This document shows, piece after piece, positions 23,862 to 35,500 of a stretch of DNA of 64,000 nt; positions within the stretch are counted from its first letter, which is position 1; every line of letters begins with the position of its first letter. Location of the stretch: positions 62,001 through 126,000 of the forward strand of contig JAQGBZ010000080.1 in NCBI GenBank assembly GCA_034687125.1. The letters run 5' to 3'. The DNA is from Neelides folsomi (taxonomy: Eukaryota > Arthropoda > Collembola > Neelipleona > Neelidae). The translations under genes were made by a program, and so were the position numbers. The notes under the pieces are model-generated. The model saw nothing but the letters and a program-made list of their open reading frames with translations, was not told where the DNA came from and made no database searches.

Positions 23862-24771
23862 ATGTCACTTCAAGAAGAGTTTGACACGGCGGTTAAATAC
23901 ATTCAAAATCTTCCAAAAGATGGTATTTTTATATTTTACAATAATTGAAATTAAATTAATGCAATGCGAATGATGTTAAACTCATTTTAAATCACTCGTC
24001 TGAATAATTAATTATATCAATAGGTCCTTACCAGCCTTCAAATGATACCAAATTGAAATTTTATGGTATGATTCAGATAAATAATTAAATTTTTTATAAC
24101 TACAAATGTATTAAAATTAGGGAAATTCAAAAAAAATTAATTGTTATTTTAATGAACTTAATTTATTTGCAGCGTGGTATAAGCAAGTAACAATTGGGCC
24201 TAATAACACTTCTAAGCCTGGTAAAATATACTTAACATTTTTAACATTTATTAAAGAATTACTTATATAAACTTTATTAATTTGCTGAATTTTAATTATT
24301 CTTTTTATTTTAGCATTACTCAATAACTAACTATACTAACTAATAACTAATATACTTAATGTTTGAAATAGGAATGCTCTCGTTAGATTTGGTTGGAAAA
24401 GCCAAATGGGAAGCGTGGCATAAATTAGGTATGTAATATGCTACCATTTTGTCAACTTTTTTCTAGTTTGATGTAATTTTGATAAAGTTTGCAATCAAAT
24501 GCAATATAAACAACTTGAACAAATATAACTTATTTTGAATAACTAATTTCACTTGAATTTTATTTCTAAAATGTTTCGATTTGGTTAATTTTTAAAGGTG
24601 ATATGTCAAAAGAAGAGGCCATGAAGCTCTATGTCGAAGAAGTAAGTAACGTTCTTACTGAGATAGACATAATGTAATTCTGTATAGTATTCAATCAGTT
24701 TGAATTAATCCTAACTGTAATTATTTTCCTTATTTTAGTTCAAGAAGGTGAAGGCTCTCGCTGGACACTAA
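23862..24771 (+). CDS. classical acyl-CoA-binding protein (ACBP/diazepam-binding inhibitor), 94 residues
   Basis: Six exons with GT-AG borders and agreeing phases: 23862-23922, 24024-24065, 24173-24220, 24372-24428, 24598-24641 and 24739-24771. The 94-residue product is a stand-alone ACB domain, near the family's usual 86-92. It begins MSLQEEFDTAVKYIQNLPKD; KFYAWYKQVTIGP carries Tyr28, Tyr31 and Lys32, KPGMLSLDLVGKAKWEAWHK carries Lys54, and EEAMKLYVEEFKKV carries Tyr73. The protein binds medium- and long-chain acyl-CoA with high affinity in the cytosol and delivers it to lipid synthesis and beta-oxidation. It has no signal peptide or membrane segment. It lies head-to-head with one ACB paralogue and about 1.5 kb upstream of a second in the same orientation. 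Complete, with no disabling changes. Confidence 0.93.
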
Positions 24772-24856
24772 AATTCTGTATTATACCAAATTATCAAGCA
24801 ATTAGTCTCAAAAATTCAATATGTTCTCTTTAAATACTGAAATTATGTCGTGACGG

Positions 24857-24862
24857 AATAAA
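24857..24862 (+). terminator. poly(A) signal of the ACBP gene
   Basis: AATAAA begins 86 bases after the ACBP stop codon on the same strand. A second AATAAA lies near 24915. Confidence 0.55.
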
Positions 24863-26292
24863 ATAACAGGAACGAATTGTCCTACATATAACGATCTTGT
24901 CATTATAAGCATCACAATAAATGTTTATTTTATTACACAATCCAATGTATTTAAATCTATTTAAACGATAAGGCTAACGTCAACATTAGCATTACACAAG
25001 CACAAGATGAACTCTGAACTTTGTCTGTACCAAGGCGTATAAAAGTATGAATGCAATATCTGCGTGTTTCTTCAATGCATCGCCCATTGCCATCTAGACA
25101 CACGAAATAGGATTGTTCATATCTGCTTCGCTAAAGTGCAAATAGAAGACTTTCTCATTCATTCATCTCCAATTTCTCAACCTTTCTTTTTTATTCAACA
25201 CCTGAATTAAAAGGGAAAGAATCCTTGTTTCATTTATGAATCAGAGAAAATAATTTATTTATATTTCTAATAAATTCCACATTTCTATTATAATAATGTA
25301 AATAATTAAAAAGTTCTTCGAAAATGAACAATTGTGAAACTTGTAATTTAGATTTGGCAAGATGAATTTCAACATCATAAACATTATTTGTTTTGTAAAA
25401 TGTATTGTGTGCAATTAGTGTTAAATTGTCAATAAAACTTAAACGGTGCGGAAAATATTACAGGTAAATTATATTGTCTTATTACAAAATTGTTAAAAAA
25501 TTATTCCTCAAAAGGCATATTTGTAAAAATTCCAAAAGCTAAATTAATTTGTAATTTATAAAATACAATACATTGTATGAAAATATAATTAGAGAGAATT
25601 TAGTATAATTACGAGAGTTGAAATTAAATTGAGTGTTGGATATCATTTTTTAATATTCTTGTATCTCGTGTTGGTTCAATTCATATCAAATGTTGATATA
25701 GATTGAGTGACGGAGACAGAGAAGTGTTTAAGCCGGATTGATCAAAATGCCCTTTGAAATATTCATTCCATAATTGTGGTTTTGTTTGTGCAGAGAAGAT
25801 ACATTACATTACATTATTCTAGATTTTTATATGAATCTAATTTCTTCATCGATTTTACCATTTCTATTGAACGCGTATGAATATTTATTGATCCGTTTCA
25901 TTCATTATCTTTTGATTACTCCTAAATGTTTCAACCTCAAATATAGCAAACATAGGTAGATGTACATAAGTATATATAGATAGGTTTATATCTTGTTTTT
26001 ATCAATGTTTATTGTATTGATATGTGGTTATATTTATGAGTTCCTTATATGGAATATTTTGTAATTTTTATAGATATTTTCTATGGACATTCTAGCAGAG
26101 TTCTCCATATGACTCGTACCATGTTTGATCTTTCAAAGTTTTTTCTATTTATTAATGATATCAGTTCTATGCCTTGAAGCTTACTTCGTAACACATTTAT
26201 TACCAAAACCAAAATCCAAACGACCCCAAAGCGAAAAGTTTGTGAAAGGTGAAAATAACAAGTTAAAGATCATTTCCAGGCCTGCTTTAACC
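24863..26292. other. intergenic DNA and probable 5' leader of the ACBD4/5-like gene
   Basis: No coding exon seen. A TTTCCAG acceptor at about 26274-26280, just before the ATG at 26293, suggests an untranslated first exon further upstream, whose donor was not identified. Confidence 0.35.
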
Positions 26293-28055
26293 ATGTCGAT
26301 CGAAGATAAGTTCACTGCTGCCATAAAGGTCATCCAGAACCTTCCAACCGATGGTAATTAAAAATCAATCATAAATGTCATTCTTTATACCTTATATAAA
26401 ACAAATTATTTAATAATATTACATGAATTTATTTATTATTTTAGGTCCATATCAGCCATCCAACTCAACAAAATTAAAGTATGCTATTTACAATTACAAT
26501 TTTGTTATAAAATTCGTTGTTCTCCCTTTTAAATATTTTTTATAAAAATTAATAATAAAATTATTGAAGAATATGACATTGATTTCCAAGATGTAATTTT
26601 TCTTCTAGATTCTATTCATTGTACAAGCAAGCAACTGATGGACCGTGTAATATAAGCAAACCAGCATTCTGGGACATAATTGGAAGAGCAAAATGGGATG
26701 CTTGGTCTAAACTCGGTAATTATAATACATATAATACATTAAATTTTCAATTCATTTATTATAAAATCATAAATTAAGTTACAATATGCTCTATGTACAT
26801 TATATTATTTATTTCTATATTAGGTAAAATTACGAAAGCAGCTGCGATGCACGAATACATAGAGGAACTCAAAAAAGTAATAATGGAAAATTCGAATCAA
26901 AGTAGTATAAAGGTTCATTAATTTGCGTTTTATTTAACTGGTAGGGTTGTATACAATATAAATATGTATGTATAGTATTTTGCTTGTCGATCATTCACAG
27001 CGGAAAGATTAAAAAACTTGTATTTTTTATAGATCGTGGAAACTATGTCATTTAATGGTGACGTTCAGGACTTTCTTGATTCCATCGGCCCATTCTACGA
27101 GTTCATAAACCTACACCAAGGAGAGCTCGGACATGTGAAGGAGTCACTCGACCGGTTCGCGAGTAGTGCGAGTTCCTCTCAAACCAACTCACCTGGGAAC
27201 TCTTGTGAGGGTTCTCCGGAGAAAAGCCCTTCCCAACACTCACCACCTTCCATTGAATACTCTGAGGAACCCGATGAGACGATCGTCGTGAGAGCGACGA
27301 CGGAAGTAGATGTTCACACTATCCCTGAGAGTCAAAAGAAAGTGAAACTAGATGTGAACTCAAATGGGGGCTATCTGAAAGCCAGAGGAGAATCGTCCGC
27401 TTTCTTTCCCCCACCAACTCCGACCCATCGAGCGAGGGAGGTGAAGCCATCGAACGGCCATCCCCGCTTCCCATCCTCGGATAACGATGAAGAGATCATT
27501 GAAATCTACGCCCAAGAGGGACCCTCGTCGTCGAAAAGAGAAAAGCAGCCAACTCCAACTTCGGGAACTGATTCGGAGAAGTACTACAGCGGGGATAGTG
27601 AGCCTGAAGGCGATTTAGATAACGATGATGGGCTGATGAGACCGGATGGGTTGAAATCAACTCTCGTGTCGGCAGCGGTTCTTGGAGGAGCCCGGAAGGT
27701 GAAGGAGAAGGTCGTAAACTCTATGGTGGATCATCAGCTCCGGAAGAATAAGGAGAGAGGCGGAAGCCCCGAGGTTGCCCTTGTTCTCAATGCCACCATC
27801 GACCGACTCAATCGGGATGTAGAACACATTACAGCAAGGCTGAGGATCCTTGAAGCAGCTTACGCGGCCAATGTTGAGAATGGCGTCCAAACAAGAACTA
27901 AATCCGTCCCTCTTCGTACTTATTTCGGCGGACTTTCTGCTAAAGCCATGGCTCTCATTTTCGCATGGCCCTTTGTAGCCCATTTTATCGTGAAACTTAT
28001 TTTTTGGTGGATTAGAAGAAAGAGAAGAACTCCCCTTGCCATCACTGGACCTTAA
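26293..28055 (+). CDS. ACBD4/5-like protein: ACB domain plus C-terminal membrane anchor, 425 residues
   Basis: Five exons: 26293-26353, 26445-26478, 26609-26715, 26824-26876 and 27033-28055. Residues 1-85 form an ACB domain with Tyr28/Lys32 ([12 protein letters not shown]), Lys54 ([12 protein letters not shown]) and Tyr73 ([11 protein letters not shown]). It continues into IVETM and a segment with [10 protein letters not shown], typical of the ACBD4/5 group. Next comes a long Ser/Pro/Glu-rich linker (about residues 120-300), a possible FFAT-like motif ([15 protein letters not shown], about residue 270), a coiled-coil-like stretch ([20 protein letters not shown]) and a single hydrophobic C-terminal helix ([20 protein letters not shown]) followed by a basic tail. 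This is the layout of ACBD5, a tail-anchored peroxisomal protein that binds very-long-chain acyl-CoA and tethers peroxisomes to the ER through VAP proteins. It is somewhat shorter than vertebrate ACBD5 (about 490-535) and could be ACBD4-like. The large last exon is more GC-rich than the rest. Confidence 0.88.
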
Positions 28056-28389
28056 TGGGTTTTAATCTTTTAAAGTCAAGTTTCCTGTTTGTGAATTTTG
28101 TCATTTTATAATTATGAATTTAATGACTTTATAGGCTTAAAGCTAGATAATACCAAATGTTCGATATTTACAAACTATTTTATTTAATGCTTTTTAAGCT
28201 CATTTAGCATTCGATTCGTTTTCTTGTACTTTATATTTTACAATTTTCCTATTGAATTGTTGAAAATCATGATTTAGTCATCAAATGCTCATTTGAACGT
28301 TTTAATTTTGTTCATTGTAATATATGTGACAAATATATTAATTTTTGGATTTTACCTTTTAGTTTTTTTAGTAACTGTAACACATTTTA

Positions 28390-28395
28390 AATAAA
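28390..28395 (+). terminator. possible poly(A) signal of the ACBD4/5-like gene
   Basis: AATAAA about 335 bases after the stop codon, the first good match on this strand. The AT-rich context makes the assignment weak. Confidence 0.3.
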
Positions 28396-31300
28396 TTACG
28401 GCATTAATAATAATCCACGTACCTACTTAATAAAATAAACAATGTATTGTAATTACTAATTATCGTCGGGTATTTTATGATTTAATAAAATGCAAGTGGG
28501 GCAATAATAATATACCTAAATAAATAATAAATAAAATTTTAACTTAATAATACTGTTACTACTTAAATATAGTTTGTGTATAAGAATTGTTAGAAATAGT
28601 TAATATTTACAAACCGCACGATTTTAAGATTGACTTTTCTTTAGTTTGCATTTTAAGTTGTTGGTGAAAATATTATTTATTGTGACATCATTAGTTCATT
28701 AAAGATACATATAGGTAAGTAAATATGGATTTTATAAGTTGTAAGTACAACGTAATTAATTTAATTTTATATAACATGACTAGCATTGATTGTAAGTAAG
28801 AATACCCTAATGGTTAAATACGTTATTTGATAAATTGATATTATTGAAGATTGCATACAGCTTTTCAAGTTTCAAGTCATTCGTATTCAAATGTGATATG
28901 CAATAAAAACAAAGGGCTTATTTTTACTCAACAATAATGTATCGAAGCGTGTTTGGAATATTGCTCCTTTGGATTTTTATTTTGTTTTAAAAAGGGTGTT
29001 GATCAAATAAATGATGTTTGATAGGATTTTTAATCATGATTATTTCCATTATGATTTAGTTATTTTTCAGAGTGCTGTATTTAATTTTAATCCCGATTTC
29101 CAATGATCAACATTATACAAACAACTAAATGTGATTCAGTTCAAATGTTCAGTTTTAATCGTTTATTGTAAAATATTATGATGAAAATGTTGAATGAATA
29201 AATATTCTCTACTTGATCTTCAATTCAATTTTTTAAAAATATGCTAAAATTGAGTAATTGGCATTCAGAAATTAGTACCATAAAATTTTCTAGCAAATGT
29301 GTTAACCATGTGTTCAAATTAGCGATTGAACAAGCAGTAAGTTAAATGTTATCTATTTACTTGTTAAAACTGAATTGATGTAAAAAGGTAATGGAATCAA
29401 GAGATTGTTAAGCGAAGAAAAAGTAAAGGGGGCAAGTTGGGGTCTATTCAGATTGGCTTCATTTGGCGAGAAGTAGAAAAAAGGAGTTGAAGAAGGGTCA
29501 ATCGGTTTGAAGAGAGCTTGGGGAAGCGTGCCGATCTGAGAAGTTTCACTTTTGTGAGTCTTCCGACGACCGATGGTCAGACCGTGAAAGATGAGAGGCC
29601 GAGAGACACTTGGGGAAAGACGTGCTCTAGAAGAAGTTTGTCAAGTAATAACCTCTCATCTCTCTCCTCTATCTTCTCCGTCCCTCGTACACGACTTTTA
29701 CGACTCTCCGATTCACTTATTACTTTCTCGGCCCACTCTACCTTTCAATTAAATAAATTTCATTCCCAGAATCTCTTAGAACTCGAACAAAATTCTCTTT
29801 GAAGTTCTTACCATTTGCATTGCGCAAGAAATACCATTATAAAATAATCCTCAAATACTTTTTTTGTTCAAACAAAATATTTATACGTATTTCTACAATT
29901 GGCTATATGAAGTCATTAATGTTCAAACGTCTATGTAAAATATAGATACAAATATCACATATTATGTATGATATGTAAAAAATTCATAAATACCTAAGTT
30001 AATGATCTGACCAATATTCTTTGGCCACTCGTGGCCAAAGAATATTTTAATTATACTACATATTGTAAGTATCATGCGTATATTGAGGTTATGAGCTGAA
30101 TGCTCAAACAAAAATTTATTTTTACAAAATTGCATACCTATTTGCAGTAGGTAGAAAATGAGGCTTGAATTGAAGATAGGAGGTTGATATTGAATTTCTC
30201 TTTCATGATTGTGTTGGTGCGGGTATCTTCCATGAGTTGTGGCTTCATGACCAACGTCCGCTCTTTGGAATTGGAATCATAAAAACTTTCATCATAATGG
30301 CCCACATAGAAGTCAAAACTTATTTGGAAGAAAATGGACATCGGTTGGCTTTGGGCTTCCCATTACACCTACCAAGACTCATATTACTCACATCACTCTC
30401 TCCGTCTGCTGCTTTCCTGGAGGACCACGTGGAGTCATAAGGGATTTCTTCCCCCTTGGTCCGTAGAGCCACTAGGTAATATGAGACGATAAGAGTTTAA
30501 TACTCGAAGGTCTCCATTCATATTTATACAACGCAGATTCCTCACAGATGAGGAAAATGTCGAGAAGGAGAGAAAGCACCGCGTTGCCTCACAAGGATTC
30601 CAAAACCTTCCCACTTTATCTCCCAATTTAAAATATAGTCTGATTGTTGAAGGAAATTGTATAGTAGACTCCATTTAATATTTTATACATTCGTGTGTTT
30701 CTGGTGCCGAGGGTTTGGTTATGAAATTGCAATATGAGGATTTCTCTCCCTTCCCACGCTCACTATTTAATAACAAAGGAGTCAAAGAGGGGGAAAGACT
30801 GCTTTATGGAAAATGAGATGGAACAAAGATGACAAAACTGGATGGAATTCTCCAATGTCATTTCTCGTCTTATTCATCCTTCATTTGAATCTTCGCTCTA
30901 CTTCTCCAATTGTTCTTTTTCATCCCGATTTTCCTTCATTTCCAACTTCATTAGGAACATTTGCTCATATTTGTACAAGCAAACTGCTTTTTAGTAAGGG
31001 CATTTCATTGAATTGCTGATTTTATACATGTTAGCATAGTTCAATCGAATGTCCAATTGAAAATAGGAAAAGCAAACACTACATACATTTTAAGCTTTAA
31101 TGCCTCTTACTTTCATATCTACCTTTACATAATATTCACTGCATAGTGTAGTTACAAACTATTATATTTATGTATACAAAAGTTAAAGGTTTTAATAATT
31201 TACTTGTAGATTATGTAGACAATGCTTACAAATATCCACTACAAATTGTCAATTAAACATATCTCTTGATTACAATTTAAATACTGATAAAAGTAATCAC

Positions 31301-31544
31301 AATTCACTATTTTGGGTAATCTGTATGCTGTATCTATCTGTATTGTAAATCCACAATAGGTATTTAATGTCCTTGTGAACTCATTGACATTTATCAAATA
31401 AAGTTTAAAGTGATTGAATTGTTTATATTGATACTTATGTGGTTATACTCATAAATTACAACTTTCAAACCACTTTAGTTTAGGTTCGTTATCAAAATTT
31501 CAAAATAACAAAGTGTTGTTAAATAAATTATAAGAACTCCAAAC
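28396..31544. other. intergenic DNA, no gene seen
   Basis: AT-rich to about 29380, then GC-richer islands at about 29400-29810, 30170-30660 and 30720-31000 separated by AT-rich DNA. Overlapping short open frames on both strands have no splice partners. It contains the perfect palindrome at 30013-30046. Confidence 0.45.
30013..30046. repeat. perfect 34-base palindrome
   Basis: AATATTCTTTGGCCAC is followed, after TC, by its exact inverted copy GTGGCCAAAGAATATT. Arms are 16 bases with a 2-base centre, seen directly. Confidence 0.85.
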
Positions 31545-32571
31545 ATGAAATTGATCTTCTGTTTATCTTTTGCATTACAATTTTGTATTCTTTTAACCAT
31601 TGGAACTTCGTGGTAAGTATTATTTATAATTTTATAATAATTTTTGCAATTTGATCTTTTTTATTTTTAGCGATCAAAACTACAAAATCACAACAACATG
31701 GGACAGCAAAACTCATCCAGACAAGGAAGAAATCAGTTTAAAATTTAGTTCTCATAAAGATGGGTTGAAGATTTCTATTGTAGATGCTCCGTTTTATGGT
31801 GACCCAGAGGCACCGACTGAACCTCCAGGAAGACTCGATGGACTTTGGGATTATGAAGTTGTGGAAGCTTTTTTTCTTGGGAAAAATGATGAGTATCTAG
31901 GTCAGAAATTACGATTAATTATGAAATTTAAATAATAAATCCATCTTTTCAACTTTTAGCAATTTAATGATTGATTTTTTAAATAAATCTTTTGTGATTG
32001 ATTGGGTCTTTATAATTGAATAATTTGATTGTTGTTTAAGAGGTCGAATTTTCTCCTTCGGAACATTATCTCATTTATTACCTCAAAGGGTTGGATTTAG
32101 AAGGTAATAGAACAGAATTGAATACAACTTGGGTGTTGGATGGATATACGGCCAAAATGAACAATGGAAGATGGATGGGCGAAGTTGTTATTCCTACAAT
32201 GTATTTTCCATTGAATGTTATCAAGTTCAACGCCTATGCAATTCACAAGTCAGGAGATGATCGAACGTACATGTCACTTTTCCCAGCTCCTGTAAGAGAT
32301 ATTTTCAAAATAATATTATTTAGTAGATAATGATTTTATAAATATAAATACACGAACAGGATAGAAAAATGTGTAAAATAATAATTATAACAATAATGTA
32401 AAATAACGTTTTTATTTTTATCAGAATGGGGAATACGAAGCTCCTAACTTTCATCGTCTCAAGTTTTTCCAATCAATTGATTTAAGTGGAATGATTGGAA
32501 ATAAAGCTCCACAAATATTTATAGCCAACTTTTTCTTCGTTTTTGCCATTTTTGTAACTTTTATGAAATAA
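31545..32571 (+). CDS. UPF0462 (C4orf33 family) protein with signal peptide, 231 residues
   Basis: Four exons with matching phases: 31545-31612, 31671-31900, 32041-32291 and 32425-32571. The core aligns by eye with the UPF0462/C4orf33 family (about 200 residues): TTWDSKTHP near the start, DAPFYGDPEAPTEPPG, GLWDYEVVEAFFLG, YLEVEFSPSEHYLIYYLKG, YFPLNVIKFNAYAIHKSGDD, TYMSLFPAP and PNFHRLKFFQSID. The fold is thought to be a carbohydrate-binding-like beta sandwich; no biochemical role is established. Unlike the vertebrate protein, this one starts with a clear signal peptide (MKLIFCLSFALQFCILLTIG), has N-x-T glycosylation sites (NRT, NTT), and ends in a hydrophobic tail (IFIANFFFVFAIFVTFMK) after small residues, as in GPI-anchored proteins. 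It is therefore predicted to be extracellular and membrane-attached. No AATAAA found close to the stop. Confidence 0.88.
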
Positions 32572-35500
32572 TAACAAAACTTTTATTTTCGGCTTCATTT
32601 TACATGTATTTAGGTATATGGAATGAATTTGAAGTATTTGACATTTTCTTATTTTTAATCTCATTCTAACGATAAGTGTATTGTTAAATTGATACGGCGA
32701 GAAAACTCGTCCTTATTTAACCTTTTATAATGGAGGTTTATACAGAGTTTATAGGCTATAAAAAGACGTTTTATTTTGCCAAAGATATTAAGTCTATGTT
32801 GGTTCTTTTTCATTTTTGTCATTAAAGGAGGTTGAATCGTTTGATAGTGTTCGTGAGAGAAATTCCCCGCTATCTGTTCCTCATGTTCTTTAATGTTAAT
32901 GTGCTTCCTTTTCCCTGATGGTTTCCATCTCTCTGATGGCGAGACGAAGGTGGAACTCCACCACATAGTTTACTCTCTCGCATGAGATCCTTTGGATCCG
33001 TGTTTCGGGACAGTGAAATATGTTGAGATTTCCGATGAGGGAACTCAATCTTTGGGCTTCCCTCTACATAAATAAGGATTCCAGTTGTTGTGCGGGAACG
33101 AGGGGGCCTTTAAAGTCTAAGAGATACAAATTGGGCGGTGAGAGAAATATGGTAGCTTTCCTCGAGTGTCTTTGGGGAGTTTGGAAAGCCTAAAAAATGA
33201 GGCTCATTATCATATGGACGTTGGAATCGGGAGAAGGGAGAGTGGTAATGTCTAATGGTGAGCGGAATGGCCAAAGGAGTGACACCCGGATTTTTCAATC
33301 TCCCGGCAAAGGGGTCGATCGGGTGTTGGGAAGAGGCTTTTGGTCTCTCCATTTCCTTCATCCATATGCTCCACCTCGACATTTATTTATTTATTTAAGA
33401 TAAGGAGGTTCGGAGCGGCTTTTTGTTCCTCTCAGGTGATTCGGAGGACTTGGTCGTAAAAGAGAATGGGTGACATTTCCTCAATCTCCCTCATCCCTTC
33501 CCCCCTTCCTTTTAATCAAATTCATGAGGAGGATCGGGAGGTTCGTGAGACTTTGTCAAATAATACTTTTACTCACCAGCTGCTTTCCCGTTTTGCAAAA
33601 TAGAGAGAGAGAGAGAAAACCAATCCTGGAACTCATCTCTACATATGAATTTAGATCCTAATAAAGTCGATTACACTTTGACTCTCTTGAGACCAAGAAA
33701 TAATTGAAGTTTAAAGTAGCATTGTATTATAATGAACCTGTATATATTTATTTATGTAGTTTGGACAAAATGAAGTGTGTTTTTAATTATTTTGAGCAGA
33801 ATTCAGTTTGATTACTTTTCCAATTTCTGGATTTACATATTTATGTATGATTCAACGATTCAATGCAATTTCAAATATGTTTTCTTTGGCTGTTTTCAAT
33901 CTTAATCTTACGATCTATTTTTAAGATTGAGACTTTAATATGAAAAAGAAAACACATTGTTATTCAAAGAGATGGAAGATCCGTCTTGGGAAGGATGAAA
34001 GCGGATGGAAAAGTTGTATATCTTTTTCTTCTATTTTATAAATGAAACCTATCAGTGGATATAAGAGAAGCTACAAATCGAATAACGGCCCATTGTGTAA
34101 CTTGAGACGTATCGTATGGATTCCGTATAATAATATTTGGAGTGTCGGAGTGTTTGGGAGAGAAAGGGCCGTAATAGAAAAAATAAGAGAGTGGTATTCA
34201 CGGGAGTGACTCGGCGATCTGGAGAACTCCAGTTCCTCAGAGACCCATTCCGAGTCAGGAAACCAAAAATAATTTGAGAAATTCTCACCACCCTCCCACT
34301 AAATCACAAGGAGGAAAAAAAGTAATTAAATTCAAAAACAACCAAAAGTTGAAATAAAACTACGCCAGTAAAAGTAATGATAAATTCATTCAGTCAGAAA
34401 TAAATTCCAAGTTGATATTAAGTACTTTAAGCATTTAATCACAAATTGAAAGAGAAAGCTGTCAAATGATCAAATTGAAGTTGGAATATCAATTTAAGGT
34501 GGGAATTTTCATTTCCCATTAAATAAACCTCCAACCGTTTGTGTCTCATTTAAAGAACATCATTCTTGATCCTTTATTTATATCCAGGTGAGGCGGAAAT
34601 GGAGATTTACTGCGGCGGAATTCCTTTGGGCGGCTTTTAGGTGAAAGTGAAGTTGATCGGTTTCCTGGGACGTGAATGGATCTGGGATATGGATTCTATT
34701 TATCCGTTGATGAGATTCGATCTGATGGGTTTATTCTGTTCGAGACGAGTGGCTAATGTGAAGTGAGGGAAATCAAGAAGTGTGAGATAAAAGCATTTGT
34801 GAATTGAGTTTCTCGCTCTGGTCTTATGTAATTGGCTGCGAAACCTCTCACTCCAACGTAATTTTGCTAGATTGATAACTCTTGTTCTCAACTGGGACCG
34901 CTGCATATTCATCTCCTATTAGTATTATATAGCTATGTATTAATGGCCAACTCACCCATAAAATATTAAAATCGTCCTATTTAAACATATTCCATACCCT
35001 AACTTCTCAAATGCAAATTGAAATATCAATCGGCGACACAATCAAAATTTTCTTAAAATGCAACATTCCAAAAATTACCACAAGATATAGTAATTCTTGA
35101 TATGAAAGAAATGTAATCAATTGTTAAAAAGTTTTCTTTTAGATGAGGAAAAGCGCGAGAGGGATGATTTATATGGATCGAGCTGCGATTATCGTTATTG
35201 AGTGGTTCCACTGGCTGGAGCATTTGAGCCAGTCAAGCGGAAGAAGGAAACAATTATAAGGGATTTTTCTCCGCGGACTTGGTAAATCCACAGACGCACA
35301 GCCGAGGGTCTTATGATGAAGAGTTAAAGAAACTCAAAGAGGAACCAGGAGCACTTATATGAAATATAAATGTAACTCTTAACATGTCTGGTCCTATACC
35401 AAACCCAGAAAGCTGTCTGGAAGGAGAAGGAACCGAACCGAGAAAAATGCTTCCTCCCGCGTTTCTGGTGTAGACAACGGCTCTCTGCAATTGACGTGTT

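Noticed and set aside
26125-26292. Upstream in-frame extension of the ACBD4/5-like protein
   Set aside because: It lacks an ATG at its start, and a good acceptor at about 26280 suggests this part is intron or leader. The ATG at 26293 aligns with the starts of the two paralogues.
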